Source: Solirubrobacterales bacterium | GTDB lineage: Bacteria; Actinomycetota; Thermoleophilia; Solirubrobacterales; Solirubrobacteraceae | Direction: 5' to 3' | DNA length: 7,250 bases | Assembly (NCBI GenBank): GCA_019240015.1 | Contig: JAFAZB010000373.1 | Location: forward strand, 1 to 7,250 | Shown here: in pieces, positions 1 through 5,959 of the stretch | Layout: every line of letters starts with the position of its first letter | Position numbering within the stretch: the stretch's first letter is position 1 | The notes under the pieces: model-generated | Databases searched by the model: none | Seen by the model: the letters and a program-made list of their open reading frames with translations, nothing else | Told to the model about the DNA's origin: nothing | Program-made: the position numbers and the translations under genes

Positions 1-107
1 GACGGGCTCGCGCTTGCTATGTAAGCGCTTCCCGTGGATCACCACGGGACTCGCCCCAACGAATTGGGTTCCCCGTCCCCCAGGGCGGCTGTCCGGGGGT
101 TCGGCGC
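1..107 (-). ncRNA. Cyclic di-AMP riboswitch (ydaO/yuaA type), 3' end cut by window edge
   Basis: This is an RNA aptamer on the minus strand, read from about 107 down to 1. It opens with GCGCCGAA (107-100), the P1 5' strand and the conserved GCCGAA start of the ydaO class. A C5/G5 stem follows (99-95 with 81-77), then GACGGGGAACCC (77-66). Next come a CCCAA/TTGGG hairpin closed by a TTCG loop (68-55), GGGGCGA (57-51), a perfect 7 bp stem CCCGTGG/CCACGGG with loop TGAT (48-31), and a 6 bp stem GCGCTT/AAGCGC (28-10). It ends with GAGCCCGTC (9-1), the beginning of the conserved block that normally continues CAGCTAAC...AGGC. The order of motifs and stems matches the family. The class binds c-di-AMP and usually turns genes off; in actinobacteria it commonly controls cell-wall hydrolases and also potassium or osmolyte transport. 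The controlled gene must lie left of the window, on the minus strand. Confidence 0.9.
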
Positions 108-113
108 TGCGGC

Positions 114-122
114 ACCGTATCA
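114..122 (-). promoter_or_regulatory. Candidate extended -10 promoter for the riboswitch transcript
   Basis: On the minus strand the bases read TGATACGGT, which fits the extended -10 pattern TGnTAnnnT. Counting six to seven bases downstream puts the start site at about 107, exactly where the P1 strand of the c-di-AMP aptamer begins. No convincing -35 box is visible, which is normal for extended -10 promoters. The call rests on the motif and on its position only. Confidence 0.45.
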
Positions 123-172
123 GAAACCGTGGACGGCTTGGCGGAAATTGCGAGCCGAGCCTGCTGGGCGAT

Positions 173-212
173 GGGCGGCGCGGGCGGCGCCGGGCCCGCG
201 GCCGCGCCGCCC
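173..212 (-). terminator. GC-rich hairpin downstream of ggt, probable terminator without U tract
   Basis: A perfect 11 bp inverted repeat, GGGCGGCGCGG (173-183) and CCGCGCCGCCC (202-212), encloses an 18-base loop that is itself rich in short palindromes. A smaller hairpin, GGGG-CTGG-CCCC on the minus strand (229-218), lies between it and the ggt stop codon. No U run follows, so a classic intrinsic terminator is not shown; GC-rich actinobacteria often have such hairpins at gene ends. Its place between the ggt stop and the riboswitch promoter suggests that it separates two transcription units. Confidence 0.5.
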
Positions 213-238
213 AGTGGGGGGCCAGCCCCGCAGAACCC

Positions 239-2050
239 TCACGGGCTCGGCTTGAGCACCCCCGCCGCTCCCCCACCCCGGCGCACGGGCTCCGCGGCAG
301 CGAGGAACCGTCCGTTGCCGAGCAGCTCCAAGCCGCTGGCGACTCCGATCGTGGGGGCGATCGTGATGCTCGGATCAAGCGGCGAGGTGTCGCTGACCGT
401 GAACGACTGCCCGAGGCTCTCCAACCCTGGCGTGGAGGGCAGCGCGAGGAACGCCGGCTCGGCCTGGGTCTTGGCGGCGTTGCGCTGCGAGGCGCGCGGG
501 GCCGCGATCGCCGCCGGGAGGCTCATCCCGAGGTCGATCCGGTCGACCAGGATCTGCAGCACGGTGGTGATGATCGTCGCGCCGCCCGCCGCGCCCACCG
601 CGAGGAACGGGCGCCCGTGTTTGAGCACGATCGTCGGCGACATGCTCGAGCGTGGCCGCTTGCCGCCCGCGGGCAGGTTCGGATCCGGGACTCCACTCTG
701 CAGCGGGTGGAAGTCGAAGTCGGTCAGCTCGTTGTTGAGCAGGAAGCCGCGGCCGGGGACCACGATCCCGCTTCCTCCGAGCTCTTCGATCGTGTTCGTA
801 TAAGAGACGACGTCTCCCTTGCTGTCGGCGACCACGAAGTGGTTGGTGCTCGCTCCGTCGTTCGGCAAAGCGGCCGAGGCCGGCTGCTTCGGGGAGCAGC
901 CGCCCGCCCCGGCGAACGGGTGGCCGGGGGCAACCGGGCTGACCAGGGCGTGGGCCGGGTCGATCAGGCAGGAGCGCTGGCGGGCGAAGGCCTTCGAGAG
1001 CAGCTGCGCCTCCGGCACATCCACGAACCGGCGGTCACCGATGTAGCGATTGCGGTCGGCGAACGCCAGCCGGGTGGCCTCCAGGAAGTGGTGCAGCTGC
1101 TGGACCCGGCTCTCCGTGCGCAGGTCGAAGTTGCCGAGTACGTTGAGCGCCTCGCCGACCGTCGTGCCGCCGCTCGAGGACGGTGCCATCGAGTAGACGT
1201 CGAGCCCCCGGTAGGCGACGTGAGTGGGCGCCACGAACGGCGCCGCGTAGCGCTTCAGGTCCGACAGCGCCATCAGTCCCGGCCGGGCCACCAGCGCGGC
1301 CCCGTGGGCAAGCGGCAGATGGCGCACCGTGCTGACGATGGCCTTGCCGATCGGGCCGCCGTAGAAGGCCCCCACGCCACTTCGGCCGATCTGCTGATAG
1401 GTGCGCGCCAGGTCGGGATCGCGCTCGGTCGCGCCGACCGCGGGCAGCGCCCCGTGGGGAAGGAACAGCGCTCGCGTGGAGCTGAAATCAGCGAACCGGA
1501 ACGCGTTCTCGCGGTCCTCCTCGCGCAACGTCGGATCGATCTGAAAGCCCTTCTCGGCGACCGCCTCGGCCGGCTTGAGATCCTCCGCCAAGGTGAAGTT
1601 CCCCCAGCGCTCGAGCGCCCGCTGCCAGGTCATCAGTGTCCCCGGAACGCCCACCGACAGACCGCTGGTGACCGCGGTGGGGAAAGCGAGCGGCATCCCC
1701 GTCGCGGGGTCGATGAACAGCTTCGCGCTCGCCGACGCCGGCGCGGTCTCGCGCCCGTCGATCGTATACACCCGGTGGGTGCTCGCGTCGTAGTAGACGA
1801 AGTAGCCGCCGCCGCCGATCCCGGCGACGAACGGGTCCGTCACGCCGAGCGTCGCGGCGACCGCGACGGCCGCGTCGGCCGCGCTCCCGCCGCGGCGCAG
1901 CACCGACAGCCCGACGCCGGTCGCGATCGCGCTGTCCGACGCCACCGCCCCGCCCTTGCCGACCGCCACAGCCTGCTTGGCCCACGCCGGAAGCGGTGCC
2001 AGGCACAGCGCCAGCAGCGCGAGGCACAGCAGCCGAACCCAGGAGCGCAC
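239..2050 (-). CDS. ggt: Gamma-glutamyltransferase (secreted, Ntn-hydrolase proenzyme)
   Basis: This 603-residue protein should hydrolyse or transfer the gamma-glutamyl group of glutathione-like compounds outside the cytoplasmic membrane. Residues 1-24 form a signal peptide: MRSWVR, a leucine-rich core, then PAWA before Lys25. The family signatures are in order: DGRETAP (98-104, Arg contacting the substrate carboxylate), PSSSGG (290-295), the autocleavage site STNHF with Thr402 as predicted nucleophile and new N-terminus of the small subunit, LLNNELTDF (437-445, with Asp444 matching the amino-group ligand), RSSMSPTIV (467-475) and the oxyanion pair Gly489-Gly490. The segment after Asp444 is somewhat shorter than in E. 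coli, so the lid loop may be reduced. The start is GTG, preceded by a weak AAGGTAGGG site. It is the last gene of the row, 79 bp after the cNMP-domain gene, with a hairpin in the gap. Lineages of this kind mostly use thiols other than glutathione, so the natural substrate is open. Confidence 0.94.
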   Translation of the reverse strand: MRSWVRLLCLALLALCLAPLPAWAKQAVAVGKGGAVASDSAIATGVGLSVLRRGGSAADAAVAVAATLGVTDPFVAGIGGGGYFVYYDASTHRVYTIDGRETAPASASAKLFIDPATGMPLAFPTAVTSGLSVGVPGTLMTWQRALERWGNFTLAEDLKPAEAVAEKGFQIDPTLREEDRENAFRFADFSSTRALFLPHGALPAVGATERDPDLARTYQQIGRSGVGAFYGGPIGKAIVSTVRHLPLAHGAALVARPGLMALSDLKRYAAPFVAPTHVAYRGLDVYSMAPSSSGGTTVGEALNVLGNFDLRTESRVQQLHHFLEATRLAFADRNRYIGDRRFVDVPEAQLLSKAFARQRSCLIDPAHALVSPVAPGHPFAGAGGCSPKQPASAALPNDGASTNHFVVADSKGDVVSYTNTIEELGGSGIVVPGRGFLLNNELTDFDFHPLQSGVPDPNLPAGGKRPRSSMSPTIVLKHGRPFLAVGAAGGATIITTVLQILVDRIDLGMSLPAAIAAPRASQRNAAKTQAEPAFLALPSTPGLESLGQSFTVSDTSPLDPSITIAPTIGVASGLELLGNGRFLAAAEPVRRGGGAAGVLKPSP

Positions 2051-2088
2051 GGCCCTACCTTGCCCGTTTGCGCAGCCGCGTAAGCGTG

Positions 2089-2111
2089 CACGCGCGTCGG
2101 CGCCGCGCGTG
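2089..2111 (-). terminator. Hairpin between the cNMP-domain gene and ggt
   Basis: A perfect 8 bp stem, CACGCGCG with CGCGCGTG, around a 7-base loop lies in the 79 bp gap between two co-directional genes. It sits 18 bp after the TAA stop of the upstream gene and 38 bp before the ggt GTG. No U run follows it, so it could be a partial terminator, an RNA-processing or stability element, or chance in GC-rich DNA. I saw no clear promoter between it and ggt. Confidence 0.35.
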
Positions 2112-2129
2112 AGCGGCCGAGGCCGTTCC

Positions 2130-2534
2130 TTACTGATGGGCCGGGTCGGCCACGCCCGCCTGACGGCGCTCGGTGACGATCTGCTTGATCCGCTCGACGG
2201 TCTCCTGCGACATCCGCCTGATCTCCCAATGGGTCTGCTTCAGCAGCCGCATCGGGGAGGTCGCGATCACGTCGGCGTTGCGGGGCTCGCGCTCGAGCAA
2301 CCCCATCTCGCCGATCAGATCTCCCTGCTTCAGCGAGGCGATCTTCTCTCCCGCGCGGAGCACGTCGGCCGTACCCTCCTCGATCGCGATCAGCTCGGTC
2401 GAGTAGTCGCCTTCCTTCATCAGGATCTGTCCTTCGGCGGCGCTCGTCTCGGTCGCGAACGCGGCCAGCCTCCTGGCCTCCTCCTCGGAGAGATTGGAGA
2501 AGATCGGAATCGCGGTCAGCCTGTTGGGGTCCAT
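2130..2534 (-). CDS. Stand-alone cyclic nucleotide-binding domain protein
   Basis: This is a 134-residue soluble protein made almost entirely of one Crp/Fnr-type cNMP-binding beta-barrel. The N-terminus has the usual helix before the barrel (IPIFSNLSEEEARRLAAF, 9-26), followed by barrel strands with turn glycines at 35, 42 and 54. The phosphate-binding cassette GDLIGEMGLLEREPRNADV (71-89) keeps the glutamate (Glu76) and arginine (Arg85) that contact the ribose and phosphate in cAMP-binding members, so real nucleotide binding is plausible. No helix-turn-helix, kinase or channel segment follows; the C-terminal helix (about 103-126) ends in a short tail. It is therefore a sensor without an attached output and must act through a partner if it acts at all. 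The ATG start has a good GAGGAG site five or so bases upstream. The gene lies 22 bp after the DDN-type gene, probably in the same operon. The ligand and partner are unknown. Confidence 0.88.
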   Translation of the reverse strand: MDPNRLTAIPIFSNLSEEEARRLAAFATETSAAEGQILMKEGDYSTELIAIEEGTADVLRAGEKIASLKQGDLIGEMGLLEREPRNADVIATSPMRLLKQTHWEIRRMSQETVERIKQIVTERRQAGVADPAHQ

Positions 2535-2556
2535 GTCTCCTCGTTTGCAGGTTTGG

Positions 2557-3015
2557 TCACGGCGACTGTAGATGGTTGCCGGCGCCTGCGGCGCGCGCTG
2601 GGGAGTCGAGATCGACTCGGATCACCAGCTGCTCGGTGCCCACCAGCCGCACCATCGCGTCGTTGGCGGGGCGCCGGAGCCGGCGCATCAGCTCGCGGGG
2701 ATCCTCCTCGGGCAGGATCTGCGCGGTGCCCCGCAACCAGCGCCGTCCCACCTTCACGCGCACGCGCGGGTCTCGCTGGATGTTCTTGACGTAATCGGCG
2801 CTCCAGCCGTGCTCGGTGACGATCCAGAAGTGGCGCCCGCGCAGGCCGTTTCCGACCGGCACCCGCCGCGGCTTGCCGCTGTGACGCCCCGTCGTCTCGA
2901 GCAGCGCGGTGCCGGTGCCGGGGACGCCCCACTGGAGCAGACGCCTCACCACCGGGTTGATCGCGCGGCTCGTCAGCGCCTTGCTCAGCCGCCGCTTGCG
3001 CTGGCGGTAGCTCAC
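2557..3015 (-). CDS. DDN-family F420-dependent nitroreductase-like protein
   Basis: This is a 152-residue small split-barrel oxidoreductase of the deazaflavin-dependent nitroreductase (DDN) family, which in actinobacteria mostly bind cofactor F420; some relatives bind FMN or quinones. Evidence: a basic, partly hydrophobic N-terminal helix (about 1-30), the family signature LETTGRHSGKPRRVPVG (39-55) that lines the phosphate tail of the cofactor, the strand HFWIVTEHG (62-70), and the typical WSADYVKNIQRDPRVRVKVG (71-90) with a following strand and a helix rich in charged residues (103-118). Length is normal for the family. The start is GTG with only a weak G-rich site before it; the GGAG at the pntB stop is too far away to be certain. 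It lies 27 bp after pntB, which suggests cotranscription with the NADPH-generating transhydrogenase. The substrate cannot be told from the sequence. Confidence 0.87.
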   Translation of the reverse strand: MSYRQRKRRLSKALTSRAINPVVRRLLQWGVPGTGTALLETTGRHSGKPRRVPVGNGLRGRHFWIVTEHGWSADYVKNIQRDPRVRVKVGRRWLRGTAQILPEEDPRELMRRLRRPANDAMVRLVGTEQLVIRVDLDSPARAAGAGNHLQSP

Positions 3016-3042
3016 TCCCGCCCCGGCCTCGGCGCAGCGCTC

Positions 3043-4464
3043 CTACAGCGCCTGCACTTCCGAGGTGACCTCGCTGACCGAGGCCTTGGCGTCGCCGAAT
3101 AGCATCGAGGTCTTTGGGTCGTAGAACAGCGGATTGTCGATCCCCGCGAAGCCGGAGGCCATCGAGCGCTTGAGCACGATCACCGCCTGGGACTGGTCGA
3201 CCTCCAGGATCGGCATCCCGTAGATCGGCGAGCCGGGCTGGTTCTTGGCGGCCGGGTTGGTGACGTCGTTGGCGCCGATCACCAGCGTCACGTCGGTGCG
3301 GGGAAACTCCGGATTGATCTCGTCCATCTCGCGGAGCAGGTCGTACGGGACGTCTGCCTCGGCCAGCAGCACGTTCATGTGACCGGGCATCCGTCCCGCC
3401 ACCGGATGGATCGCGAACTTGACCTCCACCCCCTTCGCCTCGAGCGCCTTCTCCAGCTCGCGGACCGCGTGCTGAGCCTGCGCCACCGCCATCCCGTAGC
3501 CGGGGGCGATCACGACCAGCCGGGCGTAGGAGAGCTGGATCGCGACGTCCTGGGCGGAGGTCGAGCGCACCGTCCCGCCTTCGCCGCCGGCGCTCTCAGG
3601 CGCGTCCAGCGTGCCGCCGAACCCGCCGGCGACGATCGCCGGCACCGAGCGGTTCATCGCCTTGGCCATCAGGTTGGTGAGGATCGAGCCCGAAGCCCCC
3701 ACGATCATCCCCGCCACGATCAGCGCGGTGTTGTTGAGCGCGATCCCGGTCGCGGCAGCCGACAGGCCGGTGAACGCGTTCAGCAGCGAGATCACGACCG
3801 GCATGTCGGCGCCGCCGATTGGCAGCACCACCATGTTGCCGAGCACCGCCGCGGCGAGCAGGATGCCGAGAATGAACAGCCCCTGGGAGTGGGTGCCGGC
3901 GGCGAGCACGATCGCGCTCGCCAGGCAGATCACGAACAGGACGGCGTTGACCGCCGCCTGTCCGGGGAGCTTGATCGGGCGCCCCGGGAGGATTCCCTGG
4001 AGCTTTCCGAACGCGATGTTCGAGCCCCAGAACGAGATCGAGCCGACGATCGCGGCGAACAGCGATGGGATCTCGGCTTTGAGCGCGAACTGCCCGCCGA
4101 AGTGGTGGCGGTACTCGACCCACGCGATCAGCGCCACCGCGCCGCCGCCCACGCCGTTGAACAGCGCCACCATCTGCGGCATCGCGGTCATGTGGACGTT
4201 GCGCGCCGCGGGGATTCCGATCGCGGTCCCCAGCACGATCCCCAGCGCGATCAGCCACGGAGTGCTGGATCCATGTAGCACGTGACGTTGCAACAGCGTC
4301 GCGACGAACGCGATCGCCATCCCCGACGCCGCGATCTTGTTGCCCCGCACGGCGGTGCGCGGTCCGGTCAGTCCGCTGAGCCCGTAGATGAACAGCCCGA
4401 ACGCGACGATGTACAGCGCGTCGATGAAGTTGGTGCTCTGGAGGAAGACCGCGGGGAGGATCAC
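3043..4464 (-). CDS. pntB: Proton-translocating NAD(P)(+) transhydrogenase subunit beta
   Basis: This 473-residue integral membrane subunit binds NADP(H) and, with the alpha subunits, reduces NADP+ with NADH at the expense of proton influx. Residues 1-285 form domain II, a series of membrane helices containing MPQMVALFNGVGGG (95-108) and GGADMPVVISLLNAFTG (217-233). Residues 315-470 form the NADP(H)-binding domain III: VVIAPGYGMAVAQAQ (317-331), IHPVAGRMPGHMNVLLAEA (352-370), IGANDVTNPAA (396-406), the KRSM motif (432-435) that holds the 2'-phosphate of NADP, and NPLF/MLFGDAKAS (444-462). The start is the GTG at 4464, four bases overlapping the pntA2 stop (GTGA), with AGGAGG at 4480-4475. The frame stays open to 4851, but that extension has no family similarity and overlaps pntA2. 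Asn103 stands where E. coli PntB has its channel histidine (His91). Confidence 0.96.
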   Translation of the reverse strand: MILPAVFLQSTNFIDALYIVAFGLFIYGLSGLTGPRTAVRGNKIAASGMAIAFVATLLQRHVLHGSSTPWLIALGIVLGTAIGIPAARNVHMTAMPQMVALFNGVGGGAVALIAWVEYRHHFGGQFALKAEIPSLFAAIVGSISFWGSNIAFGKLQGILPGRPIKLPGQAAVNAVLFVICLASAIVLAAGTHSQGLFILGILLAAAVLGNMVVLPIGGADMPVVISLLNAFTGLSAAATGIALNNTALIVAGMIVGASGSILTNLMAKAMNRSVPAIVAGGFGGTLDAPESAGGEGGTVRSTSAQDVAIQLSYARLVVIAPGYGMAVAQAQHAVRELEKALEAKGVEVKFAIHPVAGRMPGHMNVLLAEADVPYDLLREMDEINPEFPRTDVTLVIGANDVTNPAAKNQPGSPIYGMPILEVDQSQAVIVLKRSMASGFAGIDNPLFYDPKTSMLFGDAKASVSEVTSEVQAL

Positions 4465-4775
4465 TCGCCCTCGCCCTCCTGACCGTCCTCGGGCAGATCG
4501 GGCTTGCGCTTGAACATCCCCAGCATCCGGTCGGTGACGAAGAACCCGCCGATGATGTTGATCGTGCCGAACGTGATCGCGACCACCAGCAGCACCTTCT
4601 CCAGCACGCCGCTCGAGTCGGCGATCACCAGCAGCCCGCCGAGCAGCACGATGCCGTGGATCGCGTTGGTGCCGGACATCAGCGGCGTATGGAGCGTGTT
4701 GGGGACCTTCGAGATCACCTCGAAGCCGACGAACGCGGCCAGCACGAGGATCGCGATCTCCGTGATTGTGCTCAT
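4461..4775 (-). CDS. pntA2: NAD(P) transhydrogenase subunit alpha, membrane part (PntA2/PntAB)
   Basis: This is a 104-residue protein with three predicted membrane helices (about 6-20, 38-54 and 60-80), the size of the separate membrane piece of the alpha subunit in three-subunit transhydrogenases. Conserved features are the first helix followed by FEVISKVPNTLHTPLMSGTN (18-37), the loop HGIVLLGGLL (40-49), and GTINIIGGFFVTDRMLGMFK (70-89). The C-terminal tail is acidic and faces the cytoplasm. Together with PntB it forms the proton-conducting domain II. The ATG start is preceded by GGAGG, which is joined to the TAG stop of pntA1 as TAGGAGG, 12 bp away. The stop overlaps the pntB start in GTGA, so translation of the two is probably coupled. 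Confidence 0.96.
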   Translation of the reverse strand: MSTITEIAILVLAAFVGFEVISKVPNTLHTPLMSGTNAIHGIVLLGGLLVIADSSGVLEKVLLVVAITFGTINIIGGFFVTDRMLGMFKRKPDLPEDGQEGEGE

Positions 4776-4783
4776 CCCAGGCG

Positions 4784-4790
4784 CCTCCTA
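4784..4790 (-). promoter_or_regulatory. Ribosome binding site of pntA2 fused to the pntA1 stop
   Basis: On the minus strand TAGGAGG contains both the TAG stop of pntA1 and a full GGAGG Shine-Dalgarno site for pntA2, eight bases before its ATG. This allows ribosomes that end pntA1 to restart at once and helps balance the two subunits. Confidence 0.7.
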
Positions 4791-5912
4791 GTTGATCCCG
4801 ACCGCTTGCTTGGCCCCTTCGTGGACCACTTCCCCGTCCCGGGTGATGCACGCGCCGGCGATCACCTCGTCTTCGAAGTCGAGCTCCAATGTCCGATCCT
4901 CGGAGATCATCAGCCCGAGCAGCGCCTGGATGTTGCGGGCGTAGAGCTGCGAAGCGTGCTCGGCCATCGTCGAGGGAACGTTCAGCGGCGCGAGGATCTT
5001 GACGTCGTGGCGGACCACCGACTCACCGGGCTCGGACAGCTCGCAATTGCCGCCCTGCTCCCCGGCCAGATCGACGATCACCGAGCCGGGCTTCATCTTC
5101 TTGACGGCGGCTTCGGTGACCAGGATCGGCGCGCGGCGACCCGGGACGAGCGCGGTGGTGATCACGACGTCGACCTTGCCGATCGCCTCGGCCATCAGCT
5201 CCTGCTGGCGTTGCTGCTGCTCGGGGGTCAGCTCCTTGGCGTAGCCGCCGGCGCCCTCCAGGTCTCCGCCGAGGTCGAACTCCAGGAACGTGGCGCCGAG
5301 CGACTCGACCTGTTCCTTGACCGCCGCGCGGACGTCGAACCCCTGGACCACGGCGCCGAGCCGGCGCGCGGTGGCGATCGCCTGGAGCCCGGCCACCCCC
5401 GCGCCCAGCACGAGCACGGTAGCCGGCCGGATCGTCCCCGCCGCGGTCATCAGCATCGGATAGAAGCGGCCCAGCTCCTGCGCACCGATCAGCGCGGCGC
5501 GGTAGCCGGCGATGTTGGCCTGGCTCGAGAGCGCGTCCATCGACTGCGCGCGGCTGATCCGCGGGACCGCCTCGAGCGCGAAGCTGGTGGCGCCCGTCTG
5601 CGCAATCGCACGGATTCCCTCCCCGTTGGTGAGCGGCGCCAGAAACGCGATCAGCACGCTCTCCGCTCGCAGCTTCGCGCTCTCCTGCGAGCTCGGCGCC
5701 GCGACCTTGACGACGATCTCGGCGGTCCAGGGGTCCTCGGCGAGCTTGGCACCCGCCTGCTCGAATTGCGAGTCCGGGATCAGCGCGGCGGCCCCCGCCC
5801 CGTGCTGAACGAGCACCTCGAGCCCCTGATCGATCAGCTTGCCAACCACGTCGGGCACCAGCGCGACGCGATGCTCGCCCTCGGCGGTCTCCTTCGGAAC
5901 TCCGATCTGCAT
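4788..5912 (-). CDS. pntA1: NAD(P) transhydrogenase subunit alpha, NAD(H)-binding part (PntA1/PntAA)
   Basis: This is a 374-residue peripheral domain I of the transhydrogenase, on the cytoplasmic face, which binds NAD(H) and passes hydride to NADP in PntB. It is related to alanine dehydrogenase. It starts with the family signature MQIGVPKETAEGEHRVALVP (1-20). It then shows PRISRAQSMDALSSQANIAG (117-136), the Rossmann nucleotide-binding motif VLVLGAGVAGLQAIATARRL (166-185) ending in acidic FDVR (192-195), the mobile-loop region ITTALVPGRRAPILVT (251-266), VIVDLAGEQGGNCELS (278-293) and NVPSTMAEHASQLYARN (311-327). No membrane helices follow, in contrast to the fused E. coli PntA; these are in the next gene. 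The ATG lacks a Shine-Dalgarno site (the nearby bases are pyrimidine-rich), while a TAGCCT box lies nine bases upstream, so the mRNA could begin at or near the start codon. Confidence 0.96.
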   Translation of the reverse strand: MQIGVPKETAEGEHRVALVPDVVGKLIDQGLEVLVQHGAGAAALIPDSQFEQAGAKLAEDPWTAEIVVKVAAPSSQESAKLRAESVLIAFLAPLTNGEGIRAIAQTGATSFALEAVPRISRAQSMDALSSQANIAGYRAALIGAQELGRFYPMLMTAAGTIRPATVLVLGAGVAGLQAIATARRLGAVVQGFDVRAAVKEQVESLGATFLEFDLGGDLEGAGGYAKELTPEQQQRQQELMAEAIGKVDVVITTALVPGRRAPILVTEAAVKKMKPGSVIVDLAGEQGGNCELSEPGESVVRHDVKILAPLNVPSTMAEHASQLYARNIQALLGLMISEDRTLELDFEDEVIAGACITRDGEVVHEGAKQAVGIN

Positions 5913-5921
5913 GGCGGCGGG

Positions 5922-5927
5922 AGGCTA
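5922..5927 (-). promoter_or_regulatory. Candidate -10 box for the pnt operon (near-leaderless mRNA)
   Basis: TAGCCT on the minus strand fits the TAnnnT pattern of actinobacterial -10 boxes and ends nine bases before the pntA1 ATG, so transcription would begin zero to three bases before translation. No Shine-Dalgarno site exists for pntA1, which agrees with a leaderless start. No -35 box is convincing. The alternative is readthrough from the upstream gene, whose stop is 47 bp from this ATG. Confidence 0.3.
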
Positions 5928-5959
5928 TCGATTCGGCTTGGTGGCTCGCGCGACCAGGC

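Noticed and set aside
14..2083. Plus-strand open frame of about 690 codons across the ggt region
   Set aside because: It is the antisense shadow of ggt: Arg/Gly/Ala-rich, no domain or signal, and it runs through the riboswitch. High GC makes long antisense frames common.
3379..4278. Plus-strand open frame opposite pntB
   Set aside because: Rich in His, Arg and Asp, typical of antisense translation of GC-rich membrane genes; no family similarity.
4465..4851. N-terminal extension of pntB up to 4851
   Set aside because: The 129 extra codons overlap all of pntA2 and have no membrane helix or family match. The GTG at 4464 with an AGGAGG site and the normal PntB length fits better.
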